This document shows positions 26,499-34,691 of a DNA stretch of 56,135 nucleotides, piece by piece; positions within the stretch are counted from its first letter, which is position 1; every line of letters starts with the position of its first letter. The DNA lies in NCBI RefSeq assembly GCF_019061365.1, contig NZ_JAHPPD010000005.1:1-56135 (forward strand), written 5' to 3'. The notes below the pieces were generated by a model that was not told the origin of the DNA, made no database searches, and was given only the letters and a program-made list of their open reading frames with translations. The stretch is from Lentilactobacillus dabitei (lineage in GTDB: Bacteria > Bacillota > Bacilli > Lactobacillales > Lactobacillaceae). The position numbers were made by a program, and so were the translations under genes.

Positions 26499-27335
26499 TC
26501 ACGATCGTTTCTTATACGCAACTGACGCCCGAACCGTGTACTCCTGGGGGGCTTCAATCACGCCGGAGCGACCGATCTGCTTGTAGGGGCCGCCCACCAG
26601 AGTGACGGATGCGAGGTACAGTTTCACTTCCGATAAATCAAGGGAGCGAACCGATTGCAGTCCCACCCGCTTAATTTCGCCGACTGGATAAATCTCAGAT
26701 TGATTCATGCCGCAGTAGACGATCATTGACAATCCCTGCTTCCGCATTTCAAAGTAAGGCATTAACACGTCTTTGCCGATTGCGTAGATTGGCTTACCAT
26801 CGTTGACCTTGAGCAACTCGTAAATCTTGCGGTCACTCATGCCATCGTAATCGGTGGTAAATAAGCCCTCCTGTTCCATTTGAGCAGCTAATCGATTGAT
26901 GTTTTGCTGCTCTGAGGCAGTGACTTCAATCTTAGCCGGTAATAGATGAGAGTCATCAAACAACCCATTGGCGGCAATGTTACTTCGCCTCGTTTCCGGC
27001 ACCACTGTCGACCCCATCCGTGAATTCACCTGAGTCTCTTGAGGATGTTCTTGAATGTGCAGCCACTTAGCCAATTTGGGCGAAATGTCAAACCACGGCT
27101 GCTTGGTTGTAAAATAATAGAAGAAATTACAAAGGGTGAAGTACAGCAAAATGATCGCAACCGCCAAGATCAGCGAGCCTTGCTTCAAGTAGCTATTTTT
27201 CAAGAACCGGAAACTAATGTAAAACAAATAAAGGTCACCAAAGGCTCCCAGGATTGTGTAGATGCGGCTCTTTAATTTGACGTTAATATTAAAATAACCG
27301 AGGTAATGATTGACCATGTCTAAAAAGCTAAACAT
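26499..27335 (-). CDS. DUF6681-like membrane protein
   Basis: Protein of 278 aa with two membrane segments near the N-terminus (about residues 27-45 and 52-75) and a soluble C-terminal domain of about 150 residues. The N-terminal sequence resembles a family common in lactobacilli with no known function (I recall it as DUF6681). Its start overlaps the stop of the preceding envelope-protein gene (TAATG), so the two are made together and may interact. Confidence 0.65.
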   Translation of the reverse strand: MFSFLDMVNHYLGYFNINVKLKSRIYTILGAFGDLYLFYISFRFLKNSYLKQGSLILAVAIILLYFTLCNFFYYFTTKQPWFDISPKLAKWLHIQEHPQETQVNSRMGSTVVPETRRSNIAANGLFDDSHLLPAKIEVTASEQQNINRLAAQMEQEGLFTTDYDGMSDRKIYELLKVNDGKPIYAIGKDVLMPYFEMRKQGLSMIVYCGMNQSEIYPVGEIKRVGLQSVRSLDLSEVKLYLASVTLVGGPYKQIGRSGVIEAPQEYTVRASVAYKKRS

Positions 27336-27943
27336 TATTGATTACCCCCTTCACCATCCTGCGTGGTGGTTGTATTTCCCGCAGTTGTTGTGCCAGTATT
27401 GCCACCGGTGTTGCCCGTGGTTGTACTGCCAGTTGTGGTGTTGGCATTATTATCCGTTGTGCCTGTCTGAGTGTTGTCATCATTATTCGTCTGAGTATCA
27501 CTCTTATTAGTGGTGCCACCGGTTGTTGTTGATTTATTGGTATTACTCTTGCTACCAGTAGTACCAGTTGTCGATTTTTTGGTGCCAGTCGTTTGATTGG
27601 TATCGGTATCGTCAGTCGTTGTGTCGGTATTATTTGATTCTTCTTTTGCTGAAGAAGCCTTCTTGGATTCCTCGGCTGCTTTCTTTTCAGAGGATTCCTT
27701 AGCAGCTTTTTCAGACGATTCCTTAGCCTTCGCTTTTTCCTTCTCGGCGTCAGAATCCGACTTCTTTTTAGGTGTACCAAATATTTTATTTGACGTATTT
27801 TTTTGATTGGTCGTCTGAGTGGTAGTAGGCGTTCCTTCATTAGTGGACGTTACCTTATTAACCACGACGTTTGTAGCTCCGAGTGCGAGCGAAATTGACA
27901 GAATCGCAAACGGTGTTATTAATGGCGGAATTCTATTATCCAT
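27335..27943 (-). CDS. Membrane-anchored Thr/Ser-rich protein of unknown function
   Basis: 202 aa. One hydrophobic segment (residues about 8-30) anchors a long low-complexity tail. A Lys/Glu/Ser-rich stretch (about 60-105) may form a charged helix, and the rest is Thr/Asn/Gly repeats ending in GEGGNQ. No family recognised. The composition suits an exposed wall-spanning stalk. It is translationally coupled to the DUF6681-like gene. The repetitive codons make it prone to length variation. Confidence 0.6.
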   Translation of the reverse strand: MDNRIPPLITPFAILSISLALGATNVVVNKVTSTNEGTPTTTQTTNQKNTSNKIFGTPKKKSDSDAEKEKAKAKESSEKAAKESSEKKAAEESKKASSAKEESNNTDTTTDDTDTNQTTGTKKSTTGTTGSKSNTNKSTTTGGTTNKSDTQTNNDDNTQTGTTDNNANTTTGSTTTGNTGGNTGTTTAGNTTTTQDGEGGNQ

Positions 27944-28021
27944 TCACAAAAACTTCCTTATTCAGATTTGGTAGACCAATTATCGCACATTAATTTGAAC
28001 GATTGGTAAATTTTTATTTAA

Positions 28022-28462
28022 TTATTCGTTAAGTTGAGCGCATTCAGGACACAGGCCATAAATCTGGAAAAGGTGGCCGGTCACTTGGCAACCCTGCAAT
28101 TGGTTAACGATTTCCTCGCTTAGTGGGCAGTCTTTTAGCTCAATCACCTTGCCGCAATTGCTACAAATAAAGTGATGATGATGTTCATGTTCAAAATCAC
28201 ATTGAAATTTAACTGAGGCTCGGTCACCCTGGACTTGGCGCTCAACGATTCCCAGATCCGCAAACTCAGAAATATTGCGATAAATTGTGTTGTGGCTCAT
28301 ATTGGGGAACGTCTGGCGCATGAAGTCATCGATGCTGGTGACTTCAACGTACTTCTTTTTGGCCGTGTTAAATAGAAATTCAAGCATGGCTGTCCGTTGT
28401 TTCGTGATTTTTAAATGATTACTTTTTAATACGTTCGTTGCTTCTTTGACTGTTGAAGGCAT
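28022..28462 (-). CDS. Fur-family metal-dependent repressor (Zur/PerR-like)
   Basis: Regulator of 146 aa. The N-terminal winged helix (ITKQRTAMLEFL...HNTIYRNISEFADLGIVER) is followed by a dimerisation domain. This domain has a His-rich metal site (EHEHHHHFIC) and two structural-zinc CxxC motifs (CSNC and CPEC). Whether it senses Zn, Fe or peroxide cannot be decided from this alone. The ATG at 28462 has GAGGTG 6 bases upstream. A Fur-type inverted repeat lies in its own promoter region. Confidence 0.85.
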   Translation of the reverse strand: MPSTVKEATNVLKSNHLKITKQRTAMLEFLFNTAKKKYVEVTSIDDFMRQTFPNMSHNTIYRNISEFADLGIVERQVQGDRASVKFQCDFEHEHHHHFICSNCGKVIELKDCPLSEEIVNQLQGCQVTGHLFQIYGLCPECAQLNE

Positions 28463-28552
28463 TCTATTCACCTCATGATATTGTTGGGTGGGATTCACTT
28501 GTTTGAGTTGATTTGGACTGGGTTACTCAAAACTTGAATCGGCACTTTCGCT

Positions 28553-28569
28553 ATAGTAACAATTACTAT
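28553..28569. promoter_or_regulatory. Fur-family operator candidate
   Basis: ATAGTAA-CAA-TTACTAT is an inverted repeat with the spacing and AT bias of Fur/PerR/Zur boxes, 91 bases upstream of the Fur-family gene. Autoregulation is likely. Confidence 0.58.
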
Positions 28570-28606
28570 TTAAGTGCATACTATCACATTTAGCTCCTTG
28601 CAACAA

Positions 28607-29176
28607 CTATCCCATTGGTTCAATTAAATATTGAGTGACAATCTTGTCAACTTTACGCTGAGTTTTGCCAAGATCCCAGTTCACGATTTCATAGGCCTTA
28701 CCTTCCAGTTCTTCAGGCATTTCCAAGTCGCGAAGATATTCCTTACTATGGATACGTTTGGCCACCATCGCCGAATTGTCGCCGCGGCAAGCCATGCGTT
28801 TTTTCAGCTCTGTCGTGTCACCGACCTTGAGATAGATAATCACCGCTTGATCGCCGAGCTTTTGCTTATATGTAATCGCTCCCGCCGTATCCAGGACGAT
28901 GCAGGCAAACGGTGACGTCTTCCAAGCGTTCTCCAGGCCTTCATAAGACGAGCCATAGCGATTGCCGGCGTAGACAACCGACTCCAGGTAGTGATTCTTC
29001 GGGAATGATTCCTTGGTTTCAAAATAGTAATCGACGCCATTCTTTTCGCCATCCCTTGGTTTTCGAGTGGTATGGGTGATCACTTTGGTCATATGAAATT
29101 TATCGTGTAAATAATTCCGCACGGTGGTTTTGCCACTGCCCGCCGCACCGGTAATTACGAAAACTCGATTTGTCAT
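28607..29176 (-). CDS. Guanylate kinase-like P-loop kinase
   Basis: Nucleotide kinase fold, 189 aa. The P-loop is GAAGSGKTT at residues 10-18, followed by the GMK-like THTTRKPRDGEKNGVDYYF segment (compare TTRxPRxGE...YxF in guanylate kinase), and a lid Arg region (RMACRGD). It is shorter and more diverged than housekeeping Gmk, so it is probably a paralogue with unknown substrate. It starts 3 bases after the Nudix gene and is co-expressed with it. Confidence 0.8.
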   Translation of the reverse strand: MTNRVFVITGAAGSGKTTVRNYLHDKFHMTKVITHTTRKPRDGEKNGVDYYFETKESFPKNHYLESVVYAGNRYGSSYEGLENAWKTSPFACIVLDTAGAITYKQKLGDQAVIIYLKVGDTTELKKRMACRGDNSAMVAKRIHSKEYLRDLEMPEELEGKAYEIVNWDLGKTQRKVDKIVTQYLIEPMG

Positions 29177-29179
29177 CCA

Positions 29180-29608
29180 CTATTCTCCGATATTTTCTTT
29201 ATTATAAATATAGTCGTTTGCCCGTTTCAATAACTGCTTCAAGTTGTCATAGGATAATGTGTCATAGGCCTCTTGGAAATTAAACCAGCCGTATTGGTTA
29301 ATCTCTTCATCCTGCTTGGTCACCTTCACATCGGGGTGAACCTTGCTGACAAACAAGGTTACGTCCTTGTGGTGACCATTTTTCATATCGTATTCCAACT
29401 TTTCTTTGAAATTGGTGTCAATAATCGTCTTCAAATTCGTTTCTTCCCGAATTTCGCGGACGGCCGTTTGAATGAGATTCTCATTCTTTTCCACGTGCCC
29501 TTTGGGAAATCCCCAAAAATCATCAGTCGCACTTCGCAACAATAGATAGCGGATACTGCCATCTTTGACCTCATAAACAACTGCGCCACTTGCATATTCT
29601 GTAACCAT
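29180..29608 (-). CDS. Nudix hydrolase, Ap4A-type
   Basis: Hydrolase of 142 aa. The Nudix box GHVEKNENLIQTAVREIREE (residues about 42-61) is complete. The FWGFPKGH lead-in and overall length match asymmetrical Ap4A hydrolases, which clear dinucleoside polyphosphates. The ATG at 29608 lies 8 bases after AGGAG; the GTG 9 bases upstream overlaps that site. It forms an operon with the kinase-like gene. A family A element sits about 10 bases before its ribosome site. Confidence 0.85.
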   Translation of the reverse strand: MVTEYASGAVVYEVKDGSIRYLLLRSATDDFWGFPKGHVEKNENLIQTAVREIREETNLKTIIDTNFKEKLEYDMKNGHHKDVTLFVSKVHPDVKVTKQDEEINQYGWFNFQEAYDTLSYDNLKQLLKRANDYIYNKENIGE

Positions 29609-29629
29609 CAAAGACACTCCTTTTATAAT

Positions 29630-29745
29630 AGTGTGCGGAACAAAGCGATTAGAAGCCGGAACCTAAGTTACTTTCACCATAAATCCGGGTTTTGGATTTT
29701 TGGGGGAAGTGACTTAGGTGCAGACTTCTGCTTTGTGCAGCACGA
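29630..29745 (+). repeat. Family A palindromic element, copy 6 (GTGTGC subtype)
   Basis: The ends read AGTGTGCGGAACAAAGC and GCTTTGTGCAGCAC. This subtype is shared with copy 14, and its ends also resemble the element at 38083. It lies between the antiporter and Nudix genes. Confidence 0.82.
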
Positions 29746-29753
29746 TTCAAACA

Positions 29754-30893
29754 TCAGACTTTCAACGTTCGTTTCAACAACAATGGTGCCACGATCGTCG
29801 ACAACACGATCACAATAATAATTTCTGAATATAAATTTTTGGCCATTAAATTGGCAGATAGACCAATCTGGGCAATGATCAACGCCATTTCACCCCGAGA
29901 AACCATCCCGGATCCCACGACAAAGGCACTCCGCCAGTTCATCTTGGTGATGGCTGCACCAAGCGCCCCACCGAATAGCTTCGTGGCGATTGCCAACAAC
30001 GTCATGATGACAATGAAGCCTAAATTCTTGAGGACGCCACCAAATTCCATATCCAGCCCGATGCTTACGAAGAAAATCGGGATAAAAAATGTGTAACCAA
30101 CCGAACTAACACTGCTAGAAACTTCATCTTGGAACTTCGTCTGGGAAACGGCCACTCCGGCGAAGAAGGCGCCAACGACTGAGCTCAAGCCAATCACATC
30201 AGCGAGCCAAGCCATTGATAAACATAATACCAACGAGATAATGGCTACCGAGCCGTGAACTGGAATCCGCTCGGCGAACCGTAACCCAATCGGTGCCACG
30301 TATTTGACCAACAAGATCACACCTAAAAAATATAACAATTGAAGCATGGTTGCAACCACCAAATTGGGGGCATTATCGTCTGCCACGCCAAATGAGCTGA
30401 CAAAAATACTCAATAGGATGACGGCAATAATATCGTCAACCACCGCGGCTCCAAGGATTGTCGCCCCTTCCTTGGTGTTCAATTTCTTGAATTCACGGAG
30501 AACTTCGACGCTAATCGATACAGAAGTTGCCGCGAAAATAACCCCCCAAAAAATCGACCGTTCAAACCCTTGTCCCATCAACTCACCATAACCATAGAAC
30601 GCAATCATTGGAAAGAGGACACCAATCGCGGCAACGCTAATCGCTGGCTTGAAATATTTCTTAAGCAGATCTAAATCACTCTCAATCCCAGCAATAAACA
30701 TCAAAATGATGACACCAATTTCAGAACCAGCGTGCATCAGGTGGGTATTTTGCAGGACACCAAACACCCCCGGCCCCAAAATGACCCCAACAACCAGTTG
30801 CCCAATGACTGCGGGCATCCCCAATCGTTGACTAATGGCTGCCGCAAGCAGTGTCGCTATCAAAATCAGTGCTATTTGTCCAATAAACCCCAT
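29754..30893 (-). CDS. Cation:proton antiporter, CPA2/NapA type
   Basis: Membrane antiporter of 379 aa with about 12 helices. The ion-binding double Asp is seen as AAVVDDIIAV near residues 150-160, as in electrogenic NapA/NhaA-like carriers. The N-terminal SQRLGMPAVIGQLVVGVILGP motif is typical of CPA2. No C-terminal TrkA-N domain is present, so it is the short form. It would export Na+ (or exchange K+) for pH and salt balance. GGAAG precedes the ATG. Confidence 0.88.
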   Translation of the reverse strand: MGFIGQIALILIATLLAAAISQRLGMPAVIGQLVVGVILGPGVFGVLQNTHLMHAGSEIGVIILMFIAGIESDLDLLKKYFKPAISVAAIGVLFPMIAFYGYGELMGQGFERSIFWGVIFAATSVSISVEVLREFKKLNTKEGATILGAAVVDDIIAVILLSIFVSSFGVADDNAPNLVVATMLQLLYFLGVILLVKYVAPIGLRFAERIPVHGSVAIISLVLCLSMAWLADVIGLSSVVGAFFAGVAVSQTKFQDEVSSSVSSVGYTFFIPIFFVSIGLDMEFGGVLKNLGFIVIMTLLAIATKLFGGALGAAITKMNWRSAFVVGSGMVSRGEMALIIAQIGLSANLMAKNLYSEIIIVIVLSTIVAPLLLKRTLKV

Positions 30894-30966
30894 TCAATAT
30901 CTTCCAATCTGTCTTGTCCGGTTCGTAACTTATTAATTGTAATAAGTTTACCATATTGAAGAGAAC

Positions 30967-31086
30967 AGTGAGCGGAGTATAGCGATTAGAAACTGGAGCC
31001 TAAGTCTCCTATTGCTGAAATTCCTGGTTTTGGAATTTTTGCAATGGGTGCTTAGGTGCAAGTCACTGCTTTGAGAAGCTGTCCTA
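30967..31086 (+). repeat. Family A palindromic element, copy 7
   Basis: Full copy. The inner stem is CCTATTGC with GCAATGGG. Its AGTGAGC end faces the antiporter start 74 bases away. Confidence 0.88.
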
Positions 31087-31091
31087 AGAAC

Positions 31092-31133
31092 AGTGAGTGG
31101 ATCCAGGCGGTTAGCAATCAGAGCGTAAGTCTC
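31092..31133 (+). repeat. Family A element, half copy
   Basis: Only the AGTGAGTGGATCCAGGCGGTTAG arm and the next bases up to AAGTCTCC are present; the sequence then passes into the uidA terminator. Confidence 0.75.
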
Positions 31134-31136
31134 CAA

Positions 31137-31178
31137 AGAAAAAGAGATCCCCGCCATTGTTTTCGCAGGTGATCTCTC
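31137..31178 (-). terminator. Terminator of the beta-glucuronidase gene
   Basis: AGAGATCACC and GGGGATCTCT pair across a 14-base loop on the minus strand, followed by TTTTTC. Confidence 0.82.
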
Positions 31179-31206
31179 AAAATCTTCATATTATATTGGT
31201 AAGTGA

Positions 31207-33021
31207 TTACTTTGTTTTATAACCAAAGTCAGGAATATTTGTCCAACGATCTTTCAGATATCGGACGACCATCTTTGGCTCACGGGCTCTGGTGAAGATG
31301 CCCTTCTTGTTCCCCTGAACGCGTTGGATGCCAAATTTGGTCTGGAAGTCCGCAAAGTTCCAAAGCTGTTCGCCAACAAAGTTTGGAAGTTCATCGAAGA
31401 CTTTGCTGGACATCCGGTAATAATCTTCTTGGAATTCTTCAGAGAATGGCTCGCCGTACTTACTGTGAAGGCCAGCAACTGTGTCGGCACCGTATTCCGT
31501 GTACATGATTGGTTTATCAGGGAATTTTGCTTGATATTCCTTCAGCTCATCGCGAGTAGCCGTTTCAGCCGTCTTCAAATCTCCGTTGCCAATGTACCAG
31601 CCATAGTACCGGTTCAGTGCGATCACATCAACCAGATCTATACATTCATCCGTCTTTGGATTAGCCATCATAATACTGGTGTAAGTGCATGGGCGTTTTT
31701 GCGGATCTAATTCTCTGGCTTCATCGAACAATGGTTTGAAATAGTCATGCGCGCCCTTGGAGAAAGTTGCGGCTTCATTGGCAATCGACCACATCACCAC
31801 AGATGCATGGTTCTTGTCACGATCGATCAGCTCACGAATGACTTGTTGATGGGCTTCGGCAGTCTTCAATTCTTTCCAAGTATCATCTTCGTAATCGTCA
31901 CTTTCCAGCATTGAAACGTCGAAGCCAAATGTGACCATCAGCCCAACCGCAGTGGTTTCGTCAATCACAACGATTCCTTCGCGGTCACATAGACGCATCA
32001 TTTCTTCTGAGTATGGATAGTGAGACGTCCTAAATGAGTTGGCCCCCATGTCCTTCATGAGGTTAATGTCCAAGACGTTGACGGGTTCATTGAAGCCACG
32101 ACCGTGAACGTAAGTATCCTCGTGCTTACCAAATCCTTTGAAGTAGAATGGCTCGCCATTGATCAAGAATTGACCGTTTTGAACGGCGATCTTTCGAACA
32201 CCAAATGGTTCCGAGTAAGTATCCTCAACGTCACCATTTTTGATAAGGTCAACTTTGGCTGTGTATAGGTAGGCGTTCAGTGGCTGCCATAAGTTGACAT
32301 TAGAAATGGTTAAGACTTCGTCGGTGCCCTTGCCACTCGCAACTTCTTCACCGGCGTGATCGAGAATTGTCACTTTGACCTCATCAAAATCACCAGCTGC
32401 TTTAATCGTTGTGTGAACATTGGCTGATTTTGCTGCTAAATCAACATCGGGGACAACCGTGATATCATCGATGTGGGCTTGTGGCGTTGAATAAATTTTA
32501 ACGGGGCGTTGGAGGCCAGCGTAGTTGAAGAAGTCAAAATTTTCGTCAACTTTGCGGACCAGATGACCATTTTCGTCCTTGGATTCACTGTAATGACCAA
32601 CTGGCAACGTCGAATAATCAAGTAAGTTGATCAATTTAACGGTCAAGCGGTTATTGCTATCTTGAAGATAATCATTAATTTCAACTTCAAACGGGGTGAA
32701 GCCACCCTTATGATGAGTAATTTCTTGACCATTTAAATAAACCCAAGCCTCATGAGTAGCGGAGCCAAACCGCAAAACCAGTCGCTGTGAACGGAGGGGC
32801 TTGGCGATATCAAAGTTGGTCTCGTACCAAAAGTAACCGGAATGATCACGAATTTTTTGAGAAGCCGTCTGGTCATTAAATGAAGCGGGAACAGCCAGCA
32901 CTTCATCAGTTGGTAGCGGCTTGGTGACATCGATTGGGGTCACTTCTTCATCGATCATGAATTTCCAAAGGCCTGATAAATCAAGTAAGGCGCGGGTAGG
33001 TGTTGCAGTTGGGTATAACAT
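31207..33021 (-). CDS. uidA: Beta-glucuronidase, GH2
   Basis: Hydrolase of 604 aa that removes glucuronic acid from glycosides. The three GH2 domains are in order: jelly-roll (about 1-185), Ig-like (190-280) and TIM barrel (285-600). The acid/base is Glu416 in SIANEA and the nucleophile Glu509 in MYTEYGAD. Asn571-Lys-Lys573 (GNKKGIF) is the NxK motif that recognises the glucuronate carboxyl, which separates it from beta-galactosidases. There is no signal peptide, so it acts inside the cell. It has a GGAGG site and is divergent from an AraC-type regulator. No transporter is adjacent. Confidence 0.95.
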   Translation of the reverse strand: MLYPTATPTRALLDLSGLWKFMIDEEVTPIDVTKPLPTDEVLAVPASFNDQTASQKIRDHSGYFWYETNFDIAKPLRSQRLVLRFGSATHEAWVYLNGQEITHHKGGFTPFEVEINDYLQDSNNRLTVKLINLLDYSTLPVGHYSESKDENGHLVRKVDENFDFFNYAGLQRPVKIYSTPQAHIDDITVVPDVDLAAKSANVHTTIKAAGDFDEVKVTILDHAGEEVASGKGTDEVLTISNVNLWQPLNAYLYTAKVDLIKNGDVEDTYSEPFGVRKIAVQNGQFLINGEPFYFKGFGKHEDTYVHGRGFNEPVNVLDINLMKDMGANSFRTSHYPYSEEMMRLCDREGIVVIDETTAVGLMVTFGFDVSMLESDDYEDDTWKELKTAEAHQQVIRELIDRDKNHASVVMWSIANEAATFSKGAHDYFKPLFDEARELDPQKRPCTYTSIMMANPKTDECIDLVDVIALNRYYGWYIGNGDLKTAETATRDELKEYQAKFPDKPIMYTEYGADTVAGLHSKYGEPFSEEFQEDYYRMSSKVFDELPNFVGEQLWNFADFQTKFGIQRVQGNKKGIFTRAREPKMVVRYLKDRWTNIPDFGYKTK

Positions 33022-33057
33022 AAATGAATTCCTCCGTTCAATTTGAATTGTGTCGTT

Positions 33058-33072
33058 GGTTAAAGATTAACC
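33058..33072. promoter_or_regulatory. Dyad between uidA and the AraC-type gene
   Basis: GGTTAA-AGA-TTAACC is a perfect inverted repeat in the 144-base divergent gap. A TATAAT at 33117-33122 faces the regulator gene. It is a candidate operator for either promoter. Confidence 0.45.
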
Positions 33073-33165
33073 GAATTAGCCAACATATTCTTCTACTATT
33101 TTTACATAAATTGATCTATAATGACTTTTATGGAACCGCTAACATTTTTTTAAGGAGTGACCCTT

Positions 33166-34386
33166 TTGCCTTCACCAGATTATCAACAATCAGCCAAGCT
33201 ATTTCATTCGGCGACCCAACTTAATATCGCTATTTATAGTCATACCGGTGACCAACTATTAGACCTAACCGATAGTGACGCCATTCAAGCCTTTCATAGC
33301 CACACCGAATTTCACCAAATCGTGATCCAAGTGGCCGCTCAACCCGCTAATCGTTACCTGCATTTTGTAACAGCCACTAAGCTCGAATACCTGATTGTGG
33401 GTTTAATCAAGCAGCCTCAATCGGTGGGAATGGTCGTTGTCGGCCCCTTTATCACGAATACCTTCAACCGCGAGGCCGTCAATGACATCTTAATCGACAA
33501 TTCATATACCGTCAGTGAACGGCGGCGTTTGGAACAATTGTACCAAGGGCTGCTAATTCTATCGTCGACGAGAATCGCAGATATTGGCGCGCTCTTGGTC
33601 AACTTATTTAATCACGCACTGATTCAGCCCAAACCAGTCAAGCTTATTGATAAACGGGTCCGCCCTCACCAACCGACCTTGATAGACGTCAGTGCTGAAT
33701 CTCAGGTCCAAATTGAAAAGCGGTATCTGGAAGAACAGGAACTCATAGATGCAATTGCGGCGGGGAACAAACAGGGCGTTGAACAACAGCAACATTCGAT
33801 TGCGCGGATTACCGAGCTGTTTTCCAACCGAATTCCCCACCAGCCGCTCCGCTCAACCAAGAATATTTCGTTTGTCTACAATACCCTTTGCCGAATTGCC
33901 GCTCACCGTGGCGGGGTTCAACCAGTTTACCTGAACGATATCTCCGAAAAGTATGCCCTACTGATCGAGCGGCAGAACACCGTTTCCGGATTGAAATCAT
34001 TGACAGCTGCAATGGCACTGGAATATTGCGCACTCGTCGATTCAGTCTCAACCAATCAGTACAGCCCCATGATCAAACGAGCGGCAGACTACATTTTGCT
34101 CAACCTGGGCCATCATATTTCACTGGCACAAATTGCCACTGAAATCGGCACGAATCCTTCTTATCTGTCGCGAAAGTTCAAGGCAGAGGTTGGCTTGACC
34201 ATCACCGATTATCTGAATGAAAAGCGTATTTCAGAAGCTAGGAAATATCTCGAACGACCCACGCCGTCCGTCACTGGCATCGCTTTGATGACCGGTTTTA
34301 ACAACGTCACCTACTTCATAAAGGTGTTCAAACGGGTTGTTGGGCAAACGCCATTAGACTATCGGAATTCGGTTGGGCGAAGATAA
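33166..34386 (+). CDS. AraC-family regulator (YesN-like)
   Basis: Regulator of 406 aa. The N-terminal 280 residues contain a ligand or dimerisation domain. The last 100 residues are a double helix-turn-helix of the AraC type (ISLAQIATEIGTNPSYLSRKFKAEVG and SVTGIALMTGFNNVTYFIKVFK). The start is taken as TTG at 33166, 8 bases after AAGGAG; the GTG at 33157 lies within the ribosome site. Its divergent position suggests that it controls uidA. Confidence 0.85.
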   Translation: MPSPDYQQSAKLFHSATQLNIAIYSHTGDQLLDLTDSDAIQAFHSHTEFHQIVIQVAAQPANRYLHFVTATKLEYLIVGLIKQPQSVGMVVVGPFITNTFNREAVNDILIDNSYTVSERRRLEQLYQGLLILSSTRIADIGALLVNLFNHALIQPKPVKLIDKRVRPHQPTLIDVSAESQVQIEKRYLEEQELIDAIAAGNKQGVEQQQHSIARITELFSNRIPHQPLRSTKNISFVYNTLCRIAAHRGGVQPVYLNDISEKYALLIERQNTVSGLKSLTAAMALEYCALVDSVSTNQYSPMIKRAADYILLNLGHHISLAQIATEIGTNPSYLSRKFKAEVGLTITDYLNEKRISEARKYLERPTPSVTGIALMTGFNNVTYFIKVFKRVVGQTPLDYRNSVGRR

Positions 34387-34424
34387 CTGTCATCGTTTGG
34401 TTATCCCCTTTATGAATATCTGTA

Positions 34425-34442
34425 AGAAGGTTAGCACCTTCT
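34425..34442 (+). terminator. Weak hairpin after the AraC-type gene
   Basis: AGAAGGT and ACCTTCT pair around TAGC, but the T run comes 9 bases later. It may be a weak terminator. A TATAAT at 34493-34498 further on is the likely -10 for pepX, without a good -35. Confidence 0.4.
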
Positions 34443-34554
34443 GAGATAAATTTTTGTGAAAATCAATGGCAATCATGGCTGGAAAAGTAATGTATAATGG
34501 CTTTAACAATTGTTTTGGGGTGCTGTTTTGGGCGGTATCCTGGATCTGCGTTTT

Positions 34555-34678
34555 TAGGACAGCTGCGCAAAGCAGGAGTCTGCACGTAAGCACCTCCAAC
34601 AAAAATCCCTAAAAACCAGGGATTTCTGTTGAAGGAGACTTATATTCCAGTTCCTAATCGCTTTGCTACGCTCACTTT
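34555..34678 (-). repeat. Family A palindromic element, copy 8
   Basis: Full copy in the pepX leader. The inner stem is CCTCCAACA with TGTTGAAGG. Its GCTCACTTTT end directly touches GGAGG, the pepX ribosome site. Confidence 0.9.
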
Positions 34679-34691
34679 TGGAGGTATTCAC

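Noticed and set aside
27335-27840. Arginine-rich frames inside the Thr/Ser-rich gene
   Set aside because: They are shadows of low-complexity codons and have no ribosome site.
34629-34691. Longer PepX, glucosidase and similar starts inside family A elements
   Set aside because: These frames run through the palindromes by chance; each gene has a proper ribosome site right after the element.
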